From the NCBI RefSeq assembly GCF_049999945.1, contig NZ_JBLYUB010000006.1:253884-317883 (forward strand): a stretch of DNA of 64,000 bases. Direction: 5' to 3'. A model generated the notes under the pieces. That model saw only the letters and a list, made by a program, of their open reading frames with translations, was not told the origin of the DNA and ran no database searches. Numbering within the stretch: the first letter of the stretch is position 1; each line of letters opens with the position of its first letter. The translations under genes were made by a program, and so were the position numbers. Positions 8,474-16,597 of this stretch are shown here, one piece after another. Source of the DNA: Planosporangium spinosum. Lineage in GTDB: Bacteria > Actinomycetota > Actinomycetes > Mycobacteriales > Micromonosporaceae.

Positions 8474-10117
8474 ATGGATGACAGCCAGAGCACGCAGGCC
8501 GGTACCGAACGGGACCCGGTCGAGTCGGAGCCGACCGGCGCCGCCCCCGCCGACCCGACGCCTCCCGCCCCGCCGGCACCTGAAGCCTCTGACGCGTCCG
8601 TGCCGCCGGCCAAGCCCTTCGCCGGATTGCCGCCGGCACCGCCCTTCCCCGCCGTGCCGCCCGTCCCGGCGCTGGCTGGCCCGCCCCGGACCCCCTCGTC
8701 GTTCCCGGTCCACCGGTGGGACCGACCGGGTGTGGCGCCCGGAGCCCAGGTCCTCGGGGCGGTGCTGCTGGCCGCGCTGCTCGGGGCCGGCACCGTCACC
8801 CTGGACCGGCCCGGGCTGGGGTGGTTGCTCACCGGCTTCGCCGTCGTCGCGGTCGTGGTCGCCACGAGCGTGCAGTTCCGGGTCCGGTTGGCGGTCGGCC
8901 GGTGGCTGTGGGCGCTCGCCGGCATCGCGCTGCTCGCCGTCGGTACGGTCCGGGCCGCCGACTGGCTGTATCTGGTCTGCCTGCCGATGGCCGGGCTGTG
9001 TGCCGCCCAGGCCCTTGTCGACGGGGCGTCGCTGCGCAACATGGTCGCCGGTGTCCTCGCCGGCCCGGTGGCGGTGCTCCGGGCGCTGCCGTGGGCCGGC
9101 CGCGGGATCCGTGGGATGTCCCCGGGCGCCCGGCCGCAGGCGCTGGGCCGGCTGCTCGCCTCGGCCGCGGTCAGCGTGGTGCTGCTGATCGTGTTCGGAG
9201 CCCTGTTCGCCAGCGCCGACGACGCGTTCGCCCGGCTCGTGGGCCGGATCGTCCCGGACGCCGACCTCAGCGGGTTGCCGCGCTGGCTGTTCCTGTTCAC
9301 GGCGATCGGGCTCGGTAGCCTCGGTATCGGGTACCTGGTGGCGTCGCGGCCACAGCTGACCGAGGCGGGCGAGCCCCGCCGGCCGCTGCGCCTGCTGGAG
9401 TGGGCGCTCCCGGTCGCCCTGCTCGACGCGCTGTTCGCCCTGTTCGTACTGGTCCAGGTCACCGTGCTGTTCGGCGGCCGCGACCACGTCCTCCGGCCGG
9501 GCGGTCCGGACTTCGCCCAGTACGCCCGCGGCGGCTTCTGGCAACTGCTCGTCGTCACCATGCTGACCCTCGGGGTGGTCGGCGTGGTGGTGCGGTGGGC
9601 GCCGCGGGTCGGGCGCGCCGACCGTACCGCCATCCGGGCGCTGGTGGGCGCGCTCGCGGCCCTCACCCTGGTGATCGTCGCCTCGGCGCTGAAGCGCATG
9701 GCCCTGTACGAGGAGGTGTACGGGTACACCCGGCTGCGCCTGGTCATCAGCGCCACCGAACTGTGGCTCGGCCTGCTGTTCGTGCTCGTCCTGGTCGCCG
9801 GCGTCCGGCTGCGCACGCGCTGGCTGCCGCGGGCCGTCCTGGCGAGCGCGGTGATCGGGCTTCTCGCGCTGGCCGCGGTCGACCCCGACCGGTTCATCGC
9901 CGACCGCAACGTCGACCGGTTCGAGCGTACCGGCCGGGTGGACATGTTCTACCTGTCCGGCCTGTCGGCGGACGCGGTACCGGCGCTGACCCGGCTGCCG
10001 GCCGACGTGCGGTCGTACCCCCTCGCGGAGATCACCGCGCGCCTCGACGACCAGCCGGACTCCTGGTACGGCTACAACCTCGGGCGTAGCCGGGCCCGCA
10101 GGCTGGCGTCCCCCTGA
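8474..10117 (+). CDS. DUF4153/DUF4173 polytopic membrane protein
   Basis: A 547-residue protein of unknown function. Residues 1-75 are a proline/alanine-rich, probably disordered cytoplasmic tail; from about residue 88 on there are 11 or so transmembrane segments. Conserved family-like motifs are YARGGFWQL (about residue 352) and ALKRMALYEEVYGYTRLR (about 410-427), both characteristic of DUF4153/DUF4173 proteins, and the C-terminal soluble part (ADRNVDRF...) is likely extracytoplasmic. GGAG lies ahead of ATG 8474. The gene follows the two-component pair by 96 bp in the same direction and may be cotranscribed, making it a candidate target or partner of that system (inference). Confidence 0.75.
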   Translation: MDDSQSTQAGTERDPVESEPTGAAPADPTPPAPPAPEASDASVPPAKPFAGLPPAPPFPAVPPVPALAGPPRTPSSFPVHRWDRPGVAPGAQVLGAVLLAALLGAGTVTLDRPGLGWLLTGFAVVAVVVATSVQFRVRLAVGRWLWALAGIALLAVGTVRAADWLYLVCLPMAGLCAAQALVDGASLRNMVAGVLAGPVAVLRALPWAGRGIRGMSPGARPQALGRLLASAAVSVVLLIVFGALFASADDAFARLVGRIVPDADLSGLPRWLFLFTAIGLGSLGIGYLVASRPQLTEAGEPRRPLRLLEWALPVALLDALFALFVLVQVTVLFGGRDHVLRPGGPDFAQYARGGFWQLLVVTMLTLGVVGVVVRWAPRVGRADRTAIRALVGALAALTLVIVASALKRMALYEEVYGYTRLRLVISATELWLGLLFVLVLVAGVRLRTRWLPRAVLASAVIGLLALAAVDPDRFIADRNVDRFERTGRVDMFYLSGLSADAVPALTRLPADVRSYPLAEITARLDDQPDSWYGYNLGRSRARRLASP

Positions 10118-10134
10118 TCACGCTGCCGTTCCGC

Positions 10135-10182
10135 GATCGTGAAGAGTTCGTGGGGCGATGACCCCCTGAAGTCTTCACGATC
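10135..10182. terminator. 48-nt GATC-bounded hairpin
   Basis: Starts GATCGTGAAGA and ends TCTTCACGATC, with an imperfect 15-nt outer stem and an inner GGGG/CCCC stem around gcgatga. It sits 17 nt after the stop of the DUF4153 gene and 26 nt before the next start, so it probably ends the upstream transcript. It has the same length and GATC borders as hairpins at 32908 and 45224. Confidence 0.6.
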
Positions 10183-10208
10183 ATGATCGGGTCGGGCAGA
10201 CTCCCCGC

Positions 10209-10610
10209 ATGGCAACCGCACCGACGCAGCCCGGCCCGGCGGGGCCTGAGAAACGGGTCCGGGTCGTGCTGGCCGAGGTGGCCCGTGCCAGAACCCCCGG
10301 GCACACCCGGATCGAGCTGGAGGAGCAGAGCCAGATCGGGGAGGCACTGGTGCGGGGCCTGGTCCGCACCCAGCTCGCGCTCGCCCTGCGGCTCGCCGCG
10401 GTCGTGGCGGTCGGGCTCGGCGGGCTGCCGCTGCTGTTCGCGGTCGCGCCGTCGGTGGCCCGGGCGAGGCCGTTCGGGGTGGCCCTGCCGTGGCTGCTGC
10501 TCGGGCTGGTGGCGTACCCGTTCCTGGCCACCGTCGGCTGGGCGTACGTGCACCTCGCCGAGCGCACCGAACGCGACTTCGCCGAACTGGTCGAACGGCC
10601 GGAGAAGTGA
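10209..10610 (+). CDS. DUF485-like small membrane protein
   Basis: A 133-residue protein with a charged N-terminal half and two predicted transmembrane helices (about 58-80 and 93-113) followed by a polar tail. Size, topology and position directly before an SSS-family solute symporter match DUF485 proteins, accessory subunits commonly paired with acetate/pyruvate symporters, although the sequence is more diverged than the second DUF485 gene of this window. Its GTGA overlap with the symporter start implies coupled translation. Exact function is not known. Confidence 0.6.
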   Translation: MATAPTQPGPAGPEKRVRVVLAEVARARTPGHTRIELEEQSQIGEALVRGLVRTQLALALRLAAVVAVGLGGLPLLFAVAPSVARARPFGVALPWLLLGLVAYPFLATVGWAYVHLAERTERDFAELVERPEK

Positions 10611-12307
10611 ACCCGTACGCCCTGCCGACCGTCGTCGCGGTCACCCTGGTCACCGTCGGCATCGGCGCGTACGGGCTGCGCCTGGCCCGTACCACGTCGG
10701 ACTTCCTGGTGGCCTCCCGGATGGTCAGCCCCACCTGGAACGCGGCGGCGATCGGCGGGGAGTACCTGTCGGCGGCGAGCTTCCTCGGCGTCGCCGGCCT
10801 GGTGCTCAAGCACGGCGTCGACGTGCTGTGGTACCCGGTCGGCTTCGCCGCCGGCTACCTCGCCCTGCTGCTGTTCGTGGCGGCACCGCTGCGCCGGTCC
10901 GGCGCCTTCACCCTGCCCGACTTCTGCGAGGTGCGGCTCGGCTCCCGCCCGCTGCGCAAGCTCGCGACCGTGTTCGTGCTGTTCATCGGCTGGTTCTACC
11001 TGGTGCCCCAGTTGCAGGGGGCGGGTCTGACGCTCCGCACGGTCACCGGTGGCCCGTACGCCCTCGGTGCGATCCTCGTCGGCGGGGTGGTCACGCTGAA
11101 CGTCGCGCTCGGCGGGATGCGGGCGATCACGTTCGTGCAGGCGTTCCAGTACTGGCTGAAGTTGACCGCGCTGGCCGTACCCGTGTTCTTCCTGGTGCTG
11201 CAGTGGCAGCAGGACGGCCGCCCGGCGCTCGGATCGGAGACCGTCAGCTTCACCCGCCCGACCACCGTCGAGTTCCGGCATCCCGCGGTGCTCACCCTCA
11301 CCGAGGCGACGACCGTCGAGGTACGCGGTGAACTCGACGGTGAGCGCACCGCCGGCACGGTGACCGTCGGTACCGGCGACCACACCGTCGGCGCCGGCGG
11401 CACCCTGCGCTTCCCGCAGGGGGTCCCGGTGCCGAAGGTCGGCGGGGTCGACAGTGACTCGGGGTTGGCCTGGCTGTTGCCCGGCGGCTCCGGCGGCCAC
11501 GGGCTGTTCGCCACGTACTCGCTGATCCTGGCGACGTTCCTGGGCACGATGGGGCTGCCGCACGTACTCGTACGCTTCTACACCAACCGCGACGGCGCCG
11601 CCGCCCGGCGGACCACGCTCGTGGTGCTCGCGTTGGTGGGGCTGTTCTACCTGATGCCGACCCTCTACGGCGTGCTCGGACGGATCTACGTGCCGCACCT
11701 GTTGCTGACTGGGGAGACCGACGCGGTGGTGCTGCTCCTGCCCGGCGCGGCGCTCGGCTCCGGCCTGGTCGGTCAGTTCCTGGGCTCCCTGGTGGCGGCG
11801 GGAGCGTTCGCCGCGTTCCTGTCGACGTCGTCGGGGCTGCTGACGTCGGTCGCCGGAGTCCTGTCGACCGACGTGCTCGGGCGGGGATCGGTACGGGACT
11901 TCCGCCGGGCGGCGATCGTCGCCGGGGCGGTACCGCTGGTCCTGGCGTTGCGGGTGTCCGACCTCGACGTCTCGCAGGTCGTCGGGTTGGCGTTCGCCGT
12001 CGCGGCGTCGAGCTTCTGCCCGCTGCTCGTGCTCGGCATCTGGTGGCGCGGGCTCACCGCGGCCGGAGCCGCGGCCGGCATCGTGGTGGGGGGTGGCGCC
12101 GCGGTCGGCGCGGTGCTGTTCACGGTGTTCGTCGGGGCGCCCGGTGACGACTGGCCGGCCGCGCTGCTCGCCCAGCCGGCGGCGTGGACCGTGTCGCTGG
12201 CCTTCACGGTCATGGTCGTGGTGTCGCTGCTGACCCGGGGACGGGTCCCGTCGAGCGTCGGCGCGACGATGCTGCGGCTGCACGCCCCCGAGACGTTGAG
12301 GCTGTAG
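10607..12307 (+). CDS. SSS-family sodium:solute (acetate/carboxylate-type) symporter
   Basis: A 566-residue symporter of the sodium:solute symporter superfamily, most similar in motif content to ActP-type carboxylate transporters: TSDFLVASRMVSPTWNAAAI and GEYLSAASFLGVAGL in the first helices, GGMRAITFVQAFQYW, and TFLGTMGLPHVLVRFYTN. About 13 transmembrane helices are apparent. Between two of them lies an extracytoplasmic, beta-rich insert (about residues 205-290). GTG 10607 overlaps the stop of the DUF485-like gene. It is a paralogue of the symporter at 16594; substrate preference cannot be read from sequence. Confidence 0.8.
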   Translation: MNPYALPTVVAVTLVTVGIGAYGLRLARTTSDFLVASRMVSPTWNAAAIGGEYLSAASFLGVAGLVLKHGVDVLWYPVGFAAGYLALLLFVAAPLRRSGAFTLPDFCEVRLGSRPLRKLATVFVLFIGWFYLVPQLQGAGLTLRTVTGGPYALGAILVGGVVTLNVALGGMRAITFVQAFQYWLKLTALAVPVFFLVLQWQQDGRPALGSETVSFTRPTTVEFRHPAVLTLTEATTVEVRGELDGERTAGTVTVGTGDHTVGAGGTLRFPQGVPVPKVGGVDSDSGLAWLLPGGSGGHGLFATYSLILATFLGTMGLPHVLVRFYTNRDGAAARRTTLVVLALVGLFYLMPTLYGVLGRIYVPHLLLTGETDAVVLLLPGAALGSGLVGQFLGSLVAAGAFAAFLSTSSGLLTSVAGVLSTDVLGRGSVRDFRRAAIVAGAVPLVLALRVSDLDVSQVVGLAFAVAASSFCPLLVLGIWWRGLTAAGAAAGIVVGGGAAVGAVLFTVFVGAPGDDWPAALLAQPAAWTVSLAFTVMVVVSLLTRGRVPSSVGATMLRLHAPETLRL

Positions 12308-12331
12308 TACCGGACCGCCCCGGAGACCGGT

Positions 12332-12898
12332 TCACACGACGTCGGCCGGATCCACCGACAGGTCGAACGGCTCCGCCGACCGCCACACCTGTCCGGGCTC
12401 GACGACGGCCTGCTCGGCGTAGGTGTCGCCGTCGAGCGTGAGCACGGTCAGCCGGCGCGCATCGGGGTCGACCACCCAGTACTGCGGGATGCCGCCGGCC
12501 GCGTAGTAGTGCCGCTTGAGCACCAGGTCGTTGCCCGGGTTGGACGGCGACAGCACCTCGACGGCGAGCAGGACGTCGTCCTGGTCGAGTTGGTCGGCGT
12601 CCTTGTCCAGCGCCACGGTGCGGACCACGCAGATGTCGGGGATGAAGTAGGTGCGGCGGCCGTGGATGGTCACCCCGGCGTCCTGCACGACCGCGATATC
12701 GTGCGGCGCACGGGCCGACAGCAGATCACGAAGTCGATTGACGGCGCGGACATGACGCAGTGCCGGCGCTGGAGTCACCAGGAGACTCCCGTCGAACAGC
12801 TCGTAGCGCACGCCCGTGTCCGGAAGTCGGTAGAGGTCGTCGACGGTCCAGCCGGCGGTCGGGGGCCGGAGGGATTCGGTCACGGTCACGACCCCCAT
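12332..12898 (-). CDS. Uma2-family (DUF820) putative restriction-endonuclease-fold protein
   Basis: A 188-residue protein of the Uma2 family, which has a PD-(D/E)XK nuclease-like fold and is strongly expanded in actinobacteria and cyanobacteria without known function. Visible motifs are the N-terminal DLYRLPDTGVRYELFDGSLL, FIPDICVV, the acidic strand LAVEVLSPSN (catalytic-type E/D region), KRHYYAAGGIPQYWVVDPD (K...Y..GIPEYW-like) and the tail FDLSVDPADVV. Convergent with the symporter gene (24 bp apart) and divergent from the ABC transporter. The short remnant at 5547 shows that a second copy may once have been present. Confidence 0.8.
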   Translation of the reverse strand: MGVVTVTESLRPPTAGWTVDDLYRLPDTGVRYELFDGSLLVTPAPALRHVRAVNRLRDLLSARAPHDIAVVQDAGVTIHGRRTYFIPDICVVRTVALDKDADQLDQDDVLLAVEVLSPSNPGNDLVLKRHYYAAGGIPQYWVVDPDARRLTVLTLDGDTYAEQAVVEPGQVWRSAEPFDLSVDPADVV

Positions 12899-13011
12899 CC
12901 TTCACGGAGCGCCCGACAGTTCCAGCGGTTGTCCACAGGCCACTGTACGTGTCCACAGCCGGCGACGGCCTATTGACGACGCGACGTGCGCGACCGGGAT
13001 ACCGTCGAGCG

Positions 13012-13764
13012 GTGACCGGAAATGCGCTCGTCCTGCGGGGGCTCGTCAAGCGGTTCGACGGGCTCACCGCCGTGGGTGGGGTCGACCTCGACGTACCGAC
13101 CGGCTCGTTCTACGGACTGCTCGGCCCGAACGGCGCGGGCAAGACCACCACCCTGTCCATGGCCGTCGGGCTGCTCCGCCCGGACGCCGGTACGGTCTCG
13201 GTGCTCGGCCACGACGTCTGGTCCGACCCGGTCGAGGCCAAGCGGCTGCTCGGCGCCATGCCCGACTCGGTGCGCATGTTCGACCGGCTCTCCGGCGGTG
13301 AGCTGCTCGCCTACGTGGGCCTGCTGCGCGGCATGCCGACCGAGACGGTGGAGGCGCGCGCCGCCGAACTGCTCGACGTGCTCGGCCTCGCCAGTGCCGG
13401 TGGCACCCTCGTCGTCGACTACTCGGCGGGTATGAAGAAGAAGATCGGGCTGGCCTGCGCGCTGCTGCACGCGCCGCGGTTGCTCGTCCTCGACGAGCCG
13501 TTCGAGGCGGTCGACCCGGTGTCGGCGGCGCTCATCCGCGACATCCTGCACCGCTACGTCGCCGGCGGCGGCACGGTCGTCTTCTCCAGCCACGTGATGG
13601 AGGTCGTGGAGCGACTGTGCAGCCACGTCGCGATCCTCGCCGGCGGGCAGATCAGGGTCGACGGCACCCTGGACGCGGTCCGGCAGGGCCGCCGCCTGGA
13701 GGACGTGTTCGTGAGCGTGGTGGGCGGGCGGGTGGCGACCGGGGCGGAGCTGTCGTGGCTGTAG
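13012..13764 (+). CDS. ABC transporter ATP-binding protein
   Basis: A 250-residue ABC ATPase. Walker A is GPNGAGKTT (about 40), the signature is the degenerate VDYSAGMKKKIGLA, Walker B is LLVLDEPFEAVDP and the H-loop is SSHVMEVV. It drives the membrane protein encoded immediately downstream, probably an exporter of the type found for multidrug or antimicrobial peptide resistance; the substrate is unknown. The frame is open further upstream, but GTG 13012 begins exactly at the domain start (NALVLRGLVKRFDG). A TACCGT box 6 nt upstream and no Shine-Dalgarno suggest a leaderless mRNA. Confidence 0.85.
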   Translation: MTGNALVLRGLVKRFDGLTAVGGVDLDVPTGSFYGLLGPNGAGKTTTLSMAVGLLRPDAGTVSVLGHDVWSDPVEAKRLLGAMPDSVRMFDRLSGGELLAYVGLLRGMPTETVEARAAELLDVLGLASAGGTLVVDYSAGMKKKIGLACALLHAPRLLVLDEPFEAVDPVSAALIRDILHRYVAGGGTVVFSSHVMEVVERLCSHVAILAGGQIRVDGTLDAVRQGRRLEDVFVSVVGGRVATGAELSWL

Positions 13765-15455
13765 CAGCGCCGTCCGACGGTAACCCGCCGGCCGGTGGTC
13801 CCGCCACACCGGACACACGCGCGGGCGGCCCGGCCGCCCGACCGGTCCGCGCACTCCACTTCGTACGGTTGAAGCTGCGGCTGACCGGCAACGGCCTGCG
13901 CGGCCAGACCTGGCGGATGGTGCTGTTCGTCGTCGGCGTCCTCGTCGCGGTGGGCAGTGCCGTCGGCGGCTTCGCACTGTTCACCGGCGCGGCCGCGGCC
14001 GATGGTCGGATCGGCCCGCTCGTCGTGGCGTTCGCGGGTGCCGCGCTGACGCTCGGCTGGCTGCTGCTGCCGATGCTGTTCTTCGGAGTCGACGAGACGA
14101 TCGACCCGGCGCGGTTCGCGCTGCTGCCGATCCCGCGGGGCACCCTGCTGCGCGGGATGCTGGCGGCCGCCTGTGTCGGCGTACCGGCGGTCGCGTCCGC
14201 GCTGGCGCTGCTCGGGCTGGTCGCCGGTGCGGGGATCGGGCACGGCGCGGCGGCGGCCGGTGTCGCGTTCGCCGGGGCGGTACTCGGACTGCTCACCTGT
14301 GTTCTCGGTAGCCGCGCCCTGACCAGCGCGTTCGCGTCGATGCTGCGGTCCCGGCGGGTACGCGACCTGGCCGCCATCCTGCTCGCGGTGCTCGCGTCGT
14401 CGGTCGGTCCGCTGCAGCTCGCGGCGTCGTCGTTGATCTCGCACGGCGACCTCGACCGCGCCGTCCGGATCGCGCGGGTACTCGCCTGGACGCCGCTCGC
14501 CGCGCCGTACACCGCCTACCTCGACGCCGCCGCCGGCCGGTGGGGGTACGCGCTCGCCCGGCTGGCGATCGCCGCCGCGACGGTCGCGGCGCTGGCGCTG
14601 TGGTGGGGCGCCACGATCGAGTCCGCCATGATCGGCGTGGCCTCGGGCGGGCGGTCGTCCGCCCGGGCCGGACGCACGGTCGGCGTGGTGGCCGCACTCG
14701 TACCGGCCGCGCTGCGGCGGCCGCGCGCCGGACGGTTCGGCGGGATCGTCGCCCGGGAGTGGCGGTACTGGTGGCGTGATCCGCGCCGGCGCGCCAGCCT
14801 GCTGTCGATGACGATCGCCGGGGTGGTCGTCCCGGTGGCGCTGCGGGCCGGCCCGTCGGTCGGTCACGGCGGCACGCCGCTGCCGCTGGCCGTCGCGTTC
14901 AGCGCGCTGCTGGCCGCGATGGTGCTGGCCAACCAGTTCGGCCTCGACGCCTCGGCGTACGCGCTGCACCTGCTCGTCGGGGTGCCGGGCCGGGTCGAGT
15001 TGCGGGCCCGGGCGGTGGCGCTGCTCGCGTTCATGGTGCCGGTGCTGGTACTGGTCACCGTCGTGATCGCCGTGCTGACCGGGGTGCCCGGGCAACTTCC
15101 GGCGGCCCTCGGCACGGTCCTGGGTGCCCTGGGGATCTCGGCCGGCGCCGCCGCGCTGCTGTCGGTGCTCGCGCCGTACGCGTTCCCGGACTCCACCAAC
15201 CCGTTCGCGGTCGGCGGCGGCACCAGTGGGCTGCGCGGGATGCTGGCGCTGGCCGGTTCGCTCGCGTCCGGGGTCCTGGTGGCCCCGCTGCTGCTGGTGG
15301 CGGTGTTCACGCGCGGTCCGGTCGCCGGGTCCGGGGTGCTCGCCGCCGGACTGGTGTGGGGCGGTGCGGGGCTGTTGGCCGGCACCCGCCTCGCCGGTGA
15401 CATCCTCGATCAACGGGGGCCGGAAATCCTGGCCGCCGTCACCCCGCGTCGATAG
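13755..15455 (+). CDS. ABC transporter permease-like membrane protein
   Basis: A 566-residue polytopic protein with about 12-14 hydrophobic segments, a polar N-terminal tail of 35 residues and a central cytoplasmic stretch (ARAGRTVGVVAA through RRPRAGRFGGIVAREWRYWWRD, about 295-345) separating two membrane halves. It overlaps the ATPase gene by 10 bp, with GGAG 5 nt before GTG 13755, so the two are one transport unit. The two-halved form resembles ABC-2-like permeases, but no specific family could be named. Substrate unknown. Confidence 0.7.
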   Translation: MAVAAPSDGNPPAGGPATPDTRAGGPAARPVRALHFVRLKLRLTGNGLRGQTWRMVLFVVGVLVAVGSAVGGFALFTGAAAADGRIGPLVVAFAGAALTLGWLLLPMLFFGVDETIDPARFALLPIPRGTLLRGMLAAACVGVPAVASALALLGLVAGAGIGHGAAAAGVAFAGAVLGLLTCVLGSRALTSAFASMLRSRRVRDLAAILLAVLASSVGPLQLAASSLISHGDLDRAVRIARVLAWTPLAAPYTAYLDAAAGRWGYALARLAIAAATVAALALWWGATIESAMIGVASGGRSSARAGRTVGVVAALVPAALRRPRAGRFGGIVAREWRYWWRDPRRRASLLSMTIAGVVVPVALRAGPSVGHGGTPLPLAVAFSALLAAMVLANQFGLDASAYALHLLVGVPGRVELRARAVALLAFMVPVLVLVTVVIAVLTGVPGQLPAALGTVLGALGISAGAAALLSVLAPYAFPDSTNPFAVGGGTSGLRGMLALAGSLASGVLVAPLLLVAVFTRGPVAGSGVLAAGLVWGGAGLLAGTRLAGDILDQRGPEILAAVTPRR

Positions 15456-15462
15456 GCCGATC

Positions 15463-15978
15463 ATGACCATCTCGCCGTCCGACCCGTTCGCCACGCCCGA
15501 CCACCTGCGCTCGCCGGTACGCCGGCTGCGTGGCCGGCTGCCCTCGGCGGTGACGCTGTGGACGGCCCGGGACGGCCGGGGCGCACCGGTCGGTCTGACG
15601 GTCTCCTCGACGCTGGTCGTCGACGGCGACCCGGCCCGGCTGCTCGGCGTCGTCGACGAGGAGTCCGAGCTGTGGGCCGCGATCGAGGACACCCGACGGT
15701 TCGCGGTGACCGTCCTGGCGTCCGACGACCGCCAGCTCGCCGACCGGTTCGCCGGGCTGATGCCGGCCCCCGGCGGCCTGTTCGCCGGCGACGGTTGGCG
15801 GGAGAGCGGGTACGGTCCGGTGCCGGCCGGCCGGGAAACCCTGGCCGGGTGCCGGCTCGACGGCGCGCGGCCGGTCGGCTGGGGGCTGCTGGTCGAGGCG
15901 ACGATCGAGACGGTGGCGCTGGGCGGGGCGGAGGCACCGCTCGTGCACTACCGGGGCCGCTACCGCGACCTGGCCTGA
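15463..15978 (+). CDS. Flavin reductase-like FMN-binding protein
   Basis: A 171-residue protein of the flavin-reductase fold. The N-terminal half carries RRLRGRLPSAVTLWTA and GLTVSSTLVVDGDPARLLGVVD, matching the FMN-binding strand-turn typical of the family (LTVSS...), followed by RFAVTVLASDDRQLADRFAG. These proteins reduce FMN with NAD(P)H or bind FMN as small oxidoreductases in the cytoplasm. It begins 7 bp after the permease gene and may be cotranscribed, although no functional link is evident. Confidence 0.75.
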   Translation: MTISPSDPFATPDHLRSPVRRLRGRLPSAVTLWTARDGRGAPVGLTVSSTLVVDGDPARLLGVVDEESELWAAIEDTRRFAVTVLASDDRQLADRFAGLMPAPGGLFAGDGWRESGYGPVPAGRETLAGCRLDGARPVGWGLLVEATIETVALGGAEAPLVHYRGRYRDLA

Positions 15979-16037
15979 GCCGTCACGAGTCGGTCGACGC
16001 GGGGCCATCCGGTGTCGCCGGGCACGGCGGTCAGCGG

Positions 16038-16053
16038 TGTGACGCCGGTTACT
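16038..16053. promoter_or_regulatory. Possible CRP-type site upstream of the DUF485-actP operon
   Basis: TGTGACGCCGGTTACT matches the CRP/GlxR half site TGTGA on the left and three of five bases of TCACA on the right with the usual 6-bp spacer. Acetate symporter genes are often CRP-controlled, but the match is weak and the site is about 180 bp before the first start codon. Confidence 0.25.
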
Positions 16054-16108
16054 CGGCGCACCGCAGGCGCCGTTTAGCGCAGGGCCGTACCGCCGCCGGC
16101 CCGGGACC

Positions 16109-16138
16109 TTCACCACCCCGCACTCGGGTTTCTACCGT
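16109..16138 (+). promoter_or_regulatory. Candidate promoter of the DUF485-actP operon
   Basis: TTCACC at 16109-16114 and TACCGT at 16133-16138 are separated by 18 bp and lie 80 bp before the DUF485 start. Downstream, CGGCGCCCG (16151-16159) and CGGGCGCCG (16171-16179) form a stable hairpin in the untranslated leader, which might control stability or read-through. This is pattern-based only. Confidence 0.3.
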
Positions 16139-16219
16139 CCGGGCATCGGTCGGCGCCCGGGTCCTCACGTCGGGCGCCGGCCACCGACCGTTCCCCCACG
16201 ACAGGTGGTGACCTGATAC

Positions 16220-16597
16220 ATGAGCACCGAGACACCGGTACCCCGGTCAACCTCGCAGTCCCCGCCGACGGAACCGGACCCGGTCGCCGCCGGGTACCTC
16301 GCGGTCGAGCAGAGCCCCGAGTTCGCGACTCTCCGCAAGGCCCTGCGTGGCTTCGTGTTCCCGATGACCGCGGCGTTCTTCGTCTGGTACGCGCTGTACG
16401 TGATCCTGTCGGCCTATGCCCGTGACTTCATGGGCGTGAAGATCGTCGGCAACATCAACGTGGCGCTCGTCTTCGGGCTGCTGCAGTTCGTGTCGACGTT
16501 CCTCATCGCCTGGCTGTACTCCCGGTATGCCGACCGCCGGATCGACCCGCTGGCCGGGGACCTCCGGGAGCGCGTGGAAGAAGGGAACCGTTCGTGA
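16220..16597 (+). CDS. DUF485 family membrane protein
   Basis: A 125-residue protein of the DUF485 family, small two-helix membrane proteins encoded next to acetate/pyruvate symporters. The conserved features are LRKALRGFVFPMTAAFFVWY leading into the first helix, the short loop YARDFMGVKIVG and the second helix NVALVFGLLQFVSTFLIAWLY, followed by the motif SRYADRRIDPLA. The GTGA overlap with the following gene (GTG 16594) shows tight coupling with the symporter it is presumed to assist. Confidence 0.9.
   Translation: MSTETPVPRSTSQSPPTEPDPVAAGYLAVEQSPEFATLRKALRGFVFPMTAAFFVWYALYVILSAYARDFMGVKIVGNINVALVFGLLQFVSTFLIAWLYSRYADRRIDPLAGDLRERVEEGNRS

Noticed and set aside
6962..9544. Very long open frame on the minus strand opposite the two-component and DUF4153 genes
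   Set aside because: It mirrors the codon structure of the plus-strand genes, is rich in Arg/Gly/Gln/His typical of antisense high-GC frames, and has no recognisable motif. Similar antisense frames at 10181-12283, 13554-15692 and 16414-18267 were rejected for the same reason.
13755..13764. Frameshift between ABC ATPase and permease
   Set aside because: The 10-bp overlap has a good ribosome site (GGAG) and both frames are intact, so this is ordinary operon overlap.
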